Shown one piece after another: positions 29,441-40,009 of a stretch of 64,000 nt of DNA. The position numbers and the translations under genes are program-made. Each line of letters starts with the position of its first letter. Position 1 is the stretch's first letter. The DNA is from Brachionus manjavacas (Eukaryota > Rotifera > Eurotatoria > Ploima > Brachionidae), in contig JAHQIY010000004.1 of assembly GCA_019054805.1 (NCBI GenBank), positions 4,278,001 to 4,342,000 of the forward strand, read 5' to 3'. The notes beneath the pieces are model-generated. The model was given only the letters and a program-made list of their open reading frames with translations, did no database searches and was not told the origin of the DNA.

Positions 29441-30295
29441 TTTTGTTCTAAATTGATATAAATTGTATTACTTTTTTTATTTATGTACCTTTTTTATTAT
29501 AAAAGAAAAAAAAATACATTTGTTCCTTAGTTCAGTAATTTTGTTTTTTATTTCAATTTAAATAACATAAATAATAATTACATGCCTTTTTTTTAAGGAA
29601 GAAAACAAACTTTTATAAAAAAAATATAAACATTTTAATTTATTTATCAACTATTTCTTACGCCATTCTTACTTTTTTAAAGATTCAATTTCGTAATTTT
29701 ATAGTGAGACTTAAAATGAATGTCATAATCAAAATGTAAGAAATCTTTTTATTTTTTAAACTAAAATCTAAAATCATTTTTTAATTTAAATATTCAATAA
29801 GAAATGATCATCAAATAGTTTTCTTATAAAAAAACTTATCATTTTCAATTTTAAATTACAAGTATTTAAAATCCTAAAAAAAACTGTAAAAATTTTATTT
29901 GATACAAAAATTTTTAATTAAGTAAAAATTGAATTGAAATGCATCGAAATCCTGTTTTGAAACTTTATTATTTTCAATTTAATTTAGCAATTAATAAAAG
30001 TAAACACTAATTAAAGTTTCTTAACTTGCTCGGATAAACTAATTATATAATTTATTGAATTGTTCCAAAATCGTTCAAATTTAATTTTATTATACAAGTA
30101 AATACTCAATAATTAAATAATTAAATAACGAGAAAACAAAGCTTCAATTTAAATTTTTTCTAAATTAAGTTCAGTTTAATTTTCTATCTTTTTTATTTCA
30201 ATACCAAACAAATAATATTTTTATAATAAATTTATAGATTTAAAAAAAATAGAAAAAAATATCCAAAAAAATAATTAAATAAGTATAATTTAAAA
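29441..30295. other. Intergenic, AT-rich
   Basis: No coding frame or recognised element. Holds the 3' flank of the LamG-like gene on the minus strand. Confidence 0.5.
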
Positions 30296-31255
30296 TTATT
30301 CTTTGCATTCATCGATTATTTCATGTATAAATAAAGCTCTATTGAAAATTTTAAAATCGTCTATATCTGCATCTGCATTTGGATTACCCATATTACTTTT
30401 TCCAATAAAATTTAAATTTCTATTTATTCTTTTAGGAATATTAGATGAATGACTACTTTGGAAAGTACAATTGAAATAAAGAGAAAGAATACGATCGTTC
30501 AGTACTGCAGTTATGTGAAACCATTTACCCAATTCAACTGGTCTGGTGAAAGTAGAATATGAAAATAAATCTGTCGAAGATATGACATCAACGCCAGGTT
30601 TTCCAGTTCCAGCTTCAGAAAAAAATATCAAAACGCTATTTCCAGATACTCCAAAGTCAAATAATCTTGAGAAGCTCTCTAATTTGTTAACTTTAGCCCA
30701 CGCCATCACTGTAAAATCTCCATTAAAATAAACTCCCTCTGGAACTCTATAATAACCATTTTTCAGTCTTATAGCCGCATTCGCATTTCCGTGTCTATCA
30801 TCTGTTGTAAAAGCATTCACTGGTGCATAAAAGTCTTTTCCTTCGACTATATCATTAACTTGGGACTCATAGATAGGCCAATAATTTATTAGGCCGTTTA
30901 TATCAGCACATTTGTTTTTACAGTAAGCTGAGTTTGATGATTTCGCTAGCATTCGGAATGCATAACGATTTAAAAGTCTACATTTTCTTCCATTAAATGA
31001 TACAAATGCACATTTTGAAATGATACTACATTTTAAAAAACAAAAAAATTTGTTTGAGGTGTTATAGATTTTAATAAAATTGGTGTCTCGAAAATCTGGA
31101 AAATCTAAATTTTTAATTTTTATGTACTCGTCATGGGTTATATCAGCTAAACATTAAAAATGTGTACAAATTTTTAATTCTAAATTTAAAAAAAATTTAC
31201 TTGATTCTATTAAGAAAAAACAATTCAAAATTATAAACATTTTTGAAGACAACAT
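30296..31255 (-). CDS. Secreted Cys-rich/PAN-like plus laminin-G-like domain protein (301 aa)
   Basis: Two exons: 31201-31255 (ATG 31255, hydrophobic signal MFIILNCFFLIES) and 30296-31146, phases closing. After the signal peptide a Cys-containing module (FFCFLKCS, KCAFVSFNGRKC) resembles a short PAN/apple fold. From about residue 95 there is a concanavalin-like LamG module: INYWPIYES, FTVMAWAKV, WFHITAVLNDRILSLYFN and a C-terminal DIDDFKIFNRAL, the classic end of LamG-3/LamGL repeats. No membrane anchor, so it is probably extracellular and carbohydrate- or matrix-binding. I do not recognise a specific orthologue; the PAN-like label is weaker than the LamG one. Confidence 0.82.
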
Positions 31256-31879
31256 TTGATTTTTTCAAAATTTAGTAGTTTATTAGTTATTTTTTGGTTT
31301 ATAAAGTAACATTTTATTTGTTTAATATGGCTGGTAACTATACAATTAGTATCTAATTTCAATAAGAAAATTACCAACTGTAACTTATATTTCCAAATGG
31401 CTTGATTTTCAAAGTTAATTGATCTTTTAAATGCGTCATTAAAATTTTTGTAAGTTAATTTTTAAAAAATATTTGAACAAAGCAAAAAAGTCAGGTCGTC
31501 AGCAAAAAAAAGAGAAATTTTTTTCTTTTACATTAAAATTTTCATTTAGTCAAAATCTAAATGGTCTAATCTAATAAAATTAATTTTTGCAAGAAGACAA
31601 CCAAGAATAATTTTTATTTCAAAATTTGAAAACTCTTTTTATGAACATGATCTTTTAACATGATTTTTTCAAAAAACTTAATATTTGAAAGATTATTAAT
31701 TTTTCAATATATGATATAAATATTTTTAACTAAAAAAATATTATTATTTTAAAAAATAACGATGAGATTATTTAACAAATCTAGATATCCAATAAAATTG
31801 TAAACAGCTTTAAGATTGTTACTAAAAATATAATTTCAAGTAATTCTTTGATTTTTGAGATATGTCATATAACTCGAGA
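31256..31879. other. Intergenic, AT-rich
   Basis: Upstream flank of the LamG-like gene. No coding frame, RNA gene or element end recognised. Confidence 0.45.
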
Positions 31880-32325
31880 ACATCCTAAAAAGTGTTTATT
31901 CGAAAAATCGCCCATCAAAAATGTTGGTTGACCGGTGGCTTGACCACGAGTCAGTCGTTTTTATTTAGAAAAAATTTAAGAAAAATTTCGAAAGCTCGGC
32001 AGAAGGCACGTTGGCGACTTGTATATTATTGACTGCTCTGTAGTATTTGACCAAAAGAATGAGGGATAAAAACCGGGCTCACTTTGCTTTAACCCGTTTC
32101 CATAACCCAATCACTGCCATGTTGTCGATCGAAATGTTGATGTTGCATGGACGGTCATCTAAAACGAAAGGCAGCAAAGATGCTGCTGCTTCATTCAAAA
32201 GAATGGAGTCAGTTGAAGCAACGACTCAAAAAATCTCTTCTCTAGTCGTCATCGACTGCCCCAAGCTTCGATGCATCAGTAAACCAGGCTCTATAAACCC
32301 TAGGGCTCTTCTATAATTTAATTTA
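31880..32325 (-). pseudogene. Possible RNase H-like relic of a retroelement
   Basis: A patch of higher sequence complexity. On the minus strand it reads INISIDNMAVIGLWKRVKAK, a stop, then VKYYRAVNNIQVANVPSAEL and KNDSLVVKPPVNQHF. The order (DN-A-V-I followed about 30 residues later by a V-P-x-x-x-L segment) is reminiscent of the RNase H region of DIRS/gypsy-type elements. Stops interrupt it. The plus-strand frame at 32047-32316 in the same patch looks like a shadow. Weak call. Confidence 0.3.
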
Positions 32326-32766
32326 AGCCTTTCTGAATAAATGAAGATTTTTTTATTTAAATTAATGAATTTTATTTATCTCTAAAATATCTCTATTTTT
32401 TCTTCAAAATAGGTCAATTTTTAAAGATTTTTTAAAGAATCTTTGAATTTTTTATTATTTTAAAAAAATCTCTACAAAATGTTTGACTGGGAAATGAAGA
32501 ACTAGGCTTAGGTACCACCAATATTCTCTTCTGTTGATAATGATCATCTTAAGGAAGGTGTTGATAATGGGGCCTACCTTGCCCGCAAAACTCTGATACC
32601 ATAGACGTTTACAATTTTACACTAAAGCCTTTTCCTCTATCGACTAAAGTTCTCTAAAGCATTTTAAGTATCTTGTTTGCTTTTGCATATGCCCTTTTTA
32701 CTTTTTATTCCAGATGAGATGATACCATCACACTAAATCGCTTTCACAATTAGATACTTGACTAAA
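32326..32766. repeat. Flank of the hAT insertion; part of a dispersed repeat
   Basis: Contains TTTAAAGAATCTTT and, about 60 bp on, AAAATGTTTGACTGGGAA. A closely similar arrangement occurs in reverse at 63100-63165. This suggests a dispersed repeat into which the hAT element at 32775 inserted nearby. Confidence 0.35.
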
Positions 32767-33970
32767 TTCATAAGTAGTGTTGGGGGGCGGCCAACTTTTG
32801 CCGGCCGGACTTGAACGGCCAGTTGGCCGGCCACTATAAACGGCCTATTTTAGCCGTGAATTTAACGGCCGCAATTTTGACCGTCCGTGAATTGGCCGGC
32901 CGTCTGTGGACCGTTTTTAAAAAGGCCGACCTTTTCAGGGCCGGCCAACTGACAGACCGAACGTGAAATGGCCGGCCAAATTTTAGAAGACCGTGTGGTG
33001 GCCGGCCAACTGAAAGGCCGTTAAACGGCCGACCGTGTGCAGACCGGCCGGCCACAAAACGGTCCAAAAAAAAATTTTACGTAGATGATTAAAAATATTT
33101 AAAGACATTAAAATTTGCATCTATTATTTATCAAATATTCTGAATAAGCTAATTTTTAATTATTACCTCATTTTTTCAGAAAGTGTTAAAAACATGATAA
33201 AAAAGGTCAGAAAAATAGGAAAAATTTTATCAATTTGCCCTTTCAGTTTTTTCTATAATTTAGTCCAATCATTATTGATCAAAATCAATAGTAATTTTGA
33301 AAGAAATTTTAAAAGAAATTTTAAACTGAATAAGGATTTGATCCATGCATCTGATGATCAAAAATGAATAATTGTACTAGACAACTGTGCTATAAGGATT
33401 TAAAAAAAAATATATTTTATTCTTATTTATATTTTTGAAAATTTTTATTTTAATTTTTTATTATATTAAAACGTTTATTAAAAAAATAACTAAAATTCAG
33501 AATTCAAAATTAATATATATAATTTAAGGATTTCTGAAAAATATCGGATAAAAATCAGGTAATAATTAAAAATTAGCTTATTCAGAATATTTGATAAATA
33601 ATAAATGCAAATTTTAATGTCTTTAAATTTTTTTAATCATCTACGTAAAATTTTTTTTTTGGACCGTTTTGTGGCCAGCCGGTCTGCACACGGTCGGCCG
33701 TTTAACGGCCTTTCAGTTGGCCGGCCACTTCACGGTCGGTTTTTTATTTGGCCGATACTCGGGCGGCCACCACACGGTCTTCTAAAATTTGGCCGGCCAT
33801 TTCACGGTCGGTCCGTCAGTTGGCCGCGGCTTGGCCGGCCATTCACGGTCATTGGCCGTTTTTTCGACCCGCCGTTTTTTGGCCGCCTGCACCTCCGGCC
33901 ACGGTCTCGGCCATTTTTTTTTCTGGCCGGCCACATGGCCTCTCGACCGGCCCCCAACACTATTCATAAG
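32767..33970. mobile_element. Non-autonomous hAT foldback element with 8-bp target duplication
   Basis: The octamer TTCATAAG at 32767-32774 is repeated perfectly at 33963-33970. The 1188 bp between starts TAGTGTTGGGG and ends CCCCAACACTA. An 8-bp duplication and a TAGTGTTGGG-type end are hallmarks of the hAT superfamily. The two arms (about 32775-33175 and 33545-33962) are inverted copies: an outer part of dense GGCCGGCC-type repeats, then an AT-rich inner part. A non-repeated centre is at about 33176-33544. No transposase remains; the open frames in the arms are low-complexity translations of the GGCC repeats. G+C in the outer arms is extreme for this genome. Confidence 0.9.
33327..33400 (-). 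pseudogene. Decayed tRNA-like sequence inside the hAT element
   Basis: On the minus strand TAGCACAGTTG (33392-33382) fits the tRNA A-box consensus exactly, and GGATCAAATCC (33344-33334) fits the B box with one permitted change, 37 nt apart, a normal tRNA spacing. The stretch between reads like a D arm followed by a variable loop, but the acceptor and anticodon stems do not pair convincingly. Either a tRNA pseudogene or a tRNA-derived SINE fragment captured by the element. Confidence 0.4.
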
Positions 33971-34552
33971 TTTATCATTCAAACTTCGAAAATATATCAT
34001 ATTTTTAGTCAACACTAAGTCAACTTTATTTTAAAGGATCTTTTAAGAAATTTTAGAGAAATTTGTAGAGTTTTTTTAGAGGTTATGGTACATTTTTCTC
34101 AAAAACATCTTTAAAAATTTCTTTTAGGTTTCCCTAAAATATCTTTTGAAGTTTCTTTTATTTATCTCTAAAAAGTCTTCAAATTTTTTTCAATTAAGAT
34201 CAGTAAGCGGTATACTTTTATTAATTAAGGTCAATAAACATGATTTTGTGCCTCGAAAAATTTTCAAGGAGCAAGATAGTAAAGATCAAAATCATGATCA
34301 CTAAAGCTGCCATAAAGCTAGATATCGAGTAAAAAATAATATTATCCTATTGTTTATAATATAAAGAAAATTTATAATAAGCAATTCAAATAAAGTAATG
34401 AAATCTTTTGATTATCACTTGCCAAATCGTTAAAAATTAAAAACAGACTATTAAAAGAATAAAGGCAGAATGAAAAAAATACTAGTAAGAAATCTAATTA
34501 TGAAAACATTCTATTTTATTTATAATTTTTTTTAGAAAGACAAAATTTAACT
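33971..34552. other. Intergenic, AT-rich
   Basis: Flank to the right of the hAT element. No coding frame; short TTTAAAGA/TCTTTAAA-like motifs resemble the repeat on the left flank (32326-32766). Confidence 0.4.
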
Positions 34553-34632
34553 TTATCCTGTTTTATTTTATTTTATTTTTTTACATGACCCTCGCGGTGT
34601 TAACTGAATAAATAAATAAATAAAAACAAATA
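34553..34632 (+). mobile_element. LINE 3'-tail relic
   Basis: ATGACCCTCGCGGTGTTAAC followed by TGAATAAATAAATAAATAAA. The AATAAAT-type tail matches that of the LINE at 21149-22375, though the preceding sequence differs, so it is a related family or a diverged copy. Confidence 0.45.
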
Positions 34633-34640
34633 TAATTTAA

Positions 34641-35275
34641 CAAGTAACATATGTCACAGCTAAAGCTAACAGGATTCTGGGTATGCTGAAAAAATCGCTC
34701 AGATATCCCAATGTAAACAACATTAGACTACTGTACACTTCAATGGTTAGACCTCACTTAGAATTTGCCATAGCCTCTTGGTGCCCTTACCTGAAAAAAG
34801 ATATCGATATGATAGAAAAGATTCAACGGAGAGCAACTAAGTTAGTTCCAAATTTAAAGCACCTTCCTTACTCAACTCGTTTAATTAAATTCGGCCTGAC
34901 GGACCTAACTACGAGAAGATTGAGAGGAGATTTGATCCAATTGTTCAAATTAAATAATAAAATTGAGTTAGTTGAGTTTAATAATGGATTAACCCATGGT
35001 CAAAGTGGTCAAGTATACGGCTTAAGAAGGCATTCAAAGACTCTACGTCGTGAACAGATAAAAAGCTGTTCCTCGCGTTTCCATTTTTTCACAAATAGAG
35101 TTGTAAACATATGGAACCAATTGCCGGAAGAAATAGTTAGCGCAAGAACGTTGAACATTTTTAAGTCGAAATTAGATGCTTGGCTTGTGAAAAAAGTAGC
35201 GACTGCTATAGCTCATTAGAGCTCTGCTCGGGTATTTTTTCCGAGTTGCAGTTCATATTACTACTACTACTATTT
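34641..35275 (+). mobile_element. 5'-truncated CR1/L2-like LINE, C-terminal end of reverse transcriptase ORF
   Basis: From CAA at 34641 an open frame reads TAKANRILGMLKKSL, TSMVRPHLEFAIASWCPYL, IEKIQRRATKLV and ends NRVVNIWNQLPEEIVSARTL then a stop at 35217-35219. These are the post-RT segments of CR1/L2/Rex-type LINEs (VRPHLE, IQRRATKL, IWNQLP). About 45 bp of 3' UTR ends in an ATTACTACTACTACTA microsatellite tail, a tail type different from the AATAAAT tail of the other LINE. The intact frame suggests a fairly young insertion, but the catalytic RT domain is missing. Confidence 0.85.
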
Positions 35276-35424
35276 TATATTTGTCTCATTGGTATTTTTT
35301 ATCAATTAATCTTCGAAAACGAATCAGATTTATCTTTTTAATATTTAATTGACATTTTAAAGGTTTTGAAAGTTTATGAAATTAAAATATTGCTTTGTAA
35401 GTATCTTATTCATTTCTAATTCCT

Positions 35425-35500
35425 TTTTTTCTCAAAAAATCTTTCAACTCATTCTTTCTTTAGCACCTCGATTGGATTTAAATCAGGAGATTTAATCTTT
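35425..35500 (-). pseudogene. Tc1/mariner-type transposase fragment
   Basis: The minus strand reads KSPDLNPIEVLKKE, a stop, then VERFFEKK. SPDLNPIE is the signature before the third catalytic acidic residue of Tc1/mariner DDE transposases. Nothing else of the gene is recognisable here. Confidence 0.6.
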
Positions 35501-35817
35501 TAATTTTTTTTCTTTTATAAAAAAATATTTAAGTCACTTTTTAAATTTAAAAATTCATTAAATTTTGTATCAGGATAAATATATTATTATTCATTTTTTT
35601 ATTTTTAAATCTGACGCAAATGCAAAATACACATTGATAAATCGGACTATTTTTTACTAGAAGCGTTGAAGCCATTTACAGATTAATTTGTTAAGTACTT
35701 AGAGTAAATATTAATTTGAAAATGACAAAATGGTAACTCTGACTCAAACGAATAAATCAGACAATGGTTCGATTTAATTTTTAGCTCATTTTACCTTGTT
35801 TAAACATTCTTAACTCG

Positions 35818-35825
35818 TATAAAAG
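35818..35825 (+). promoter_or_regulatory. Candidate TATA box of the aminopeptidase gene
   Basis: TATAAAAG, 30 nt before the ATG at 35855, in the local context CTCGTATAAAAGC. Position implies a very short 5' UTR. A/T richness makes chance matches likely. Confidence 0.35.
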
Positions 35826-35854
35826 CTTTAACCTCATTTTTTTAAAGGTAAAAT

Positions 35855-38800
35855 ATGAATTTCAAAGCATTTATCTTGTTATACATTTTTCTGTGTATCG
35901 GGTTTAGCGGGGTCTACGCAAATGAGCCTGGGAATGATGGTATATTTCAATCAATTATTGGAATAGTTCAGAAATTTTTAGAATTTTTGCAAAAATGGTT
36001 AAATGATACTCAAATTCAAGCTAATACCACTCCACTGCCAAAAAATAATTCAACTTTAGATCCTTTTGCTTACAGTAAAATATTTTTACATTTTTAATCT
36101 TTTTTATTTAAAATTTATCAAGACGACTTCAGATTACCAAATAAAACCATACCTACCAACTACAATCTAACAATTAAAGCATTTTACAACTCAAATTTTA
36201 AAAAAGAGGACAATTTTTTTGAAGGACATGTTAAAATAAAGTTTAGCCAAGAATCTTCAAGTAACATGATTATTTTCCACCTAGACCCATCATTACAAAT
36301 ACTGGGCCAAATTTCGGTTTCCAGCTTAACAACAGAGATTAAGCCTAAGATTATTCTATCTCGACATTTAGCTAATCAATTATATCAAATTGTATTTGAT
36401 CGTAAAATTCCTAACGACCAGTATTTGATGGAAGTCTCCTTTAAAGGTGACTATGGTTCTGAAAACAACCTTGTAGGCTTTCACAAAATTAATTACTATG
36501 AAAATGGCTTACTAAAGTATTTTTCAATTTATTCAATGAACGTAAAATTAACGATTTTATCTATTAAGAACTATGTTGGCAACTAAGTTCCAACCTGCTG
36601 ATGCAAGAAAAGTAACTTAAACAATTAAATAAGAGACAATTTTTTAAAAAATCAATTGAAGGCTTTTCCATGTTTTGATGAGCCAGCGTTTAAGGCGACG
36701 TTTGACATAACAATTGAACATCCATCTAATTCAATTGCTTTAGGAAACTGGCCTGAAATTGTATGATTATAAAATATTACTTCAAATAATTATAAAATAT
36801 AAAATATTACTTTAAATATTTGCGATTATACCTGTAAAAACAAATTTTTTATTTAAGTCTAATGAAAATTTCAATGAAAATGGCAAAGTACGATCTAGGA
36901 AAAGGTTTGCTTCTACATTCAAAATGCCAACTTATCTGGCTGCATGGTTTATTGGTCCATTAGATTACACATTTAAAACTACTATGTCAGCTAAGAACAT
37001 ATCAGTAAGAATGAAAAGTTTCCAATTTTTCAAAAATTTTATAAACATATTTTGAAATTTTTTTTTCTTAGATAAAAGTCTGGGGTACAACAAATAATAT
37101 TAAAAACGGATATTTAGATTTTGCTTTAGAACTAGCAAAGAAATCTCTAGACTTTCTTGAAAATATTTATATGAATAATTCGGCACCAGTACCTCCTAAA
37201 TTAGGTAAGCTATTTTTTATTTTTAATTTAAAAATGAAAAAAAATTTTCCTAGACATTCTTTCCATTCCGAGAACTCAATCAGGTGCTTCTGAAAACTGG
37301 GGTTTAATAAATTTAAGAGAAAATTTGATTCTCTATTCGAACCAAAATACCAAATTGGCGCAAAAACAGGCCACTGCTTTAACATTGGCTCACGAAATTT
37401 CTCATTCAGTTAGTATATATTTTTATGAACATATAATTAATATTAATTTTTTTATTAGTGGTTTGGCAATTATTTGACGGTGAAATTTTGGTAATTTTTT
37501 CAAATAATTATAAGGCTTATATAAAAGTCAAAACAAATTTATTAAATATAAATGATATGAATTTAAAATCTTAAAAATTTTAGATTATAAAATTAATTAC
37601 AATAAAATAAGAAATAAAAATTTTACGGCTTTTCTACTTCAGACATAGTAGATATGCTCCATTGAAATATCTAGCTATGAAAGAGATCAGCCTTTTAGAA
37701 GATATTGCATCAAATCGTAAAAAAAGTTTTCAGGCTTTTGAATTATGACTTTTAGCTTTCATTTAAGTACTTAATTTTAGTTTAATTTTAACTTTTAAGG
37801 CAAGACGCATGGCTAAAAGAAGCTATGGTATGAATCTGTTTTTAACCTGACTTTAATTTATTTAATTTTAATACTTTAGTCAAATTTTTTGGCTTATAAA
37901 ACCATTCAAAATATTTACCCAGATTTTGATCAAGTAAATTTTAAGATAATTTTATTGATAATTTTATTAAATATCTTTTAAAAGATGCGGCAATATATCA
38001 GCACAGCAAAAGTTCCCATAATGATGGAAGATAGCTACTCTACTACTCTTCCTGTTGCTATTAAATCAGACAATCTAACTCCAGATCAAATTTTAAATAT
38101 GTTTACTACAATTACATACGACAAAGGTGTTTCTATTTTAATCATGCTTGAAAAAATTGTTGGAGAAGACAATTTTAAATTTTCATTGAGAGTAAAAGCA
38201 ATTTTTCTTTATTTTTTATGATTATTTAGTTAAATAAATTTAGGAGTTTATTCACAAATTTCGATTTGGAGTAGCTGATGCAGATTTGTTTTATGAAGCA
38301 ATTAAATTAGTAAATCTTTTGTGTCACAAACAATTGATTTCTAATTAATTTTAAAAAAGCCTGCTGAATTTAATGGGATTTCAACAAAAACTTTTGTTGA
38401 AAATTGGTTATTCCAAAAAAATTTTCCTGAAATTAAAGTTCACTTGAGCTATGCCAACAATCGTGCCTCAGTAAATTTCAAGCAATCAAGATTTTTATTT
38501 AATCCTCTTAACGAAACTGAACAAGAAGATTTTCCATCGCAATACAAGTTGAATTAATTTATTTTGTTTTTACAAATTTAATATTTAATTAAGTAATCAA
38601 TGGATTGTATTTTTAAAATGTCGAGTAGGAGGAAATATAAAATCTGGAAACTTGAATGGAGGGTCAAGAGAATTTAGCTATGTACTTGATCAAAAACAAG
38701 GCGTTTTTGAATTGGACCAAGAATATTCATGGATTAAGTGTAATTCTGATTTTCAAGGATATTTTTTGGTTAATTATGATATACCAAATTACGAAGCATT

Positions 38801-39979
38801 TAACCAAATACTTAGTTCAAATTATTCAGTAGGCACAATAATTTACCATAAAGAATTCGAAATTTTTTCTCTAATTTTTAAAGGCTTTTTCGGCTGAAGA
38901 CAGAGCAGGAATTGTGCAAGAAATATTTTATTTGACAATGAAAGGAGATAAGCCTTATAGTTTAATAAAAAATATTAGCCAGCTTATATCGAAAAATGAA
39001 AATACATTTTTAACATGGAGTGTATTTATTTGGAATTTGAAAAAACTAGCATCATTAACGGAATACAGATCATCTTTTAAGAAATTGTCTGATTATTTGG
39101 TTTCTTTATTAACTGCAAAATATAATGTTACAGAGCTATTTATTGATCCTGGTATTCACACCATAAGCCAAATCAAATCCGAAATTTTGGATATTTTGTG
39201 CAGATTGGAAAATGAAGAATGTATTTTAAAAGCGTCTGAGCTTTTTGACTTGATTCCTGGTGAATATTTTTCTGATCCTGAGCTAAATGTGAATTTAAAT
39301 AAGCTCAAACAAAATCAACGATCTATTGTTTACAAATATGCGGTAAAAAATTCTCCGACAAACCAAAGATGGTATAAGCTATTTGAGCTTTATTTGAACT
39401 CAGACATACCATCGGAAAGAGAGAATGCTTTAAATGGGCTAACAAGTTCGACTAGAATTTGGCAACTTGAAAGGTATTTTTGATTTAATACAAATTTTCT
39501 TCTCTAAATTTAACTTTCAGTTTGTATGAAGAAGCTTTTAAAGAGAATAGTAAAATTAGAAGTGAGGACTTTTACCCAATGATGTCTCTAATAGGAAAAA
39601 GTAGTTATGGTAGAGACTTTTTTTGGAAGAAATTTCAAAAGGATTTTTATAAAATCGGATCTAAGTAAAAGAAGTCATATTTAGCTAATAAAACTTTTTA
39701 TATCTTTTTAAATTTAGATTTGGATTTGACATATTTTTGATATTGACTTTGAAAGATGTGACTGAAAATTTTGAAAACGCTCCTATGCTTAATCAGGTTG
39801 AATCTTATAGAGTTATTTTTTAAATAATTTAATTGATTTTATTTTAGTTAACGACCACATTTCCTCTAAATGGAACTTCATTTTCACTTTACATACGGCA
39901 CATAAGAAAATATATCATCCAAAACATATATTGGAACGAAAATCTAGAAAATGAGTTCTTAAATCAGATCAGCCAGTAA
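35855..39979 (+). CDS. Secreted M1-family (aminopeptidase N-like) zinc metallopeptidase, complete, 18 exons, 981 aa
   Basis: Removes N-terminal residues from peptides. Exons 35855-36074, 36123-36516, 36569-36611, 36662-36760, 36858-37004, 37072-37204, 37254-37408, 37459-37490, 37800-37827, 37880-37933, 37985-38191, 38244-38309, 38360-38547, 38594-38828, 38884-39473, 39521-39664, 39718-39796, 39848-39979; every phase closes. Signal peptide [19 protein letters not shown] with no anchor, so secreted. [16 protein letters not shown] is at about 230. Exopeptidase motif is GASEN (356-360) instead of GAMEN. Zinc site HEISH (392-396) plus Glu415 after exactly 18 residues (WLKE, where family members have NE). 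Catalytic Tyr480 (TYDKG). The C-terminal ERAP1-like domain is complete. All metal and catalytic residues are present, so activity is plausible; the substituted motif may alter N-terminal recognition. Confidence 0.93.
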
Positions 39980-40003
39980 AGAATTTACATTTATTTATTT
40001 TAA

Positions 40004-40009
40004 AATAAA
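40004..40009 (+). terminator. Polyadenylation signal of the aminopeptidase gene
   Basis: AATAAA 25 nt after the stop codon, the only well-placed hexamer. The 3' UTR would be very short. Confidence 0.4.

Noticed and set aside
32047..32316. 89-codon plus-strand frame
   Set aside because: No signal, domain or splice context; the opposite strand of the same bases looks more like an RNase H-type relic.
32834..34034. Several 70-140 codon frames on both strands
   Set aside because: They translate the GGCCGGCC repeats of the hAT foldback arms (repetitive GRPFHGR/WPA peptides) and read through both arms symmetrically.
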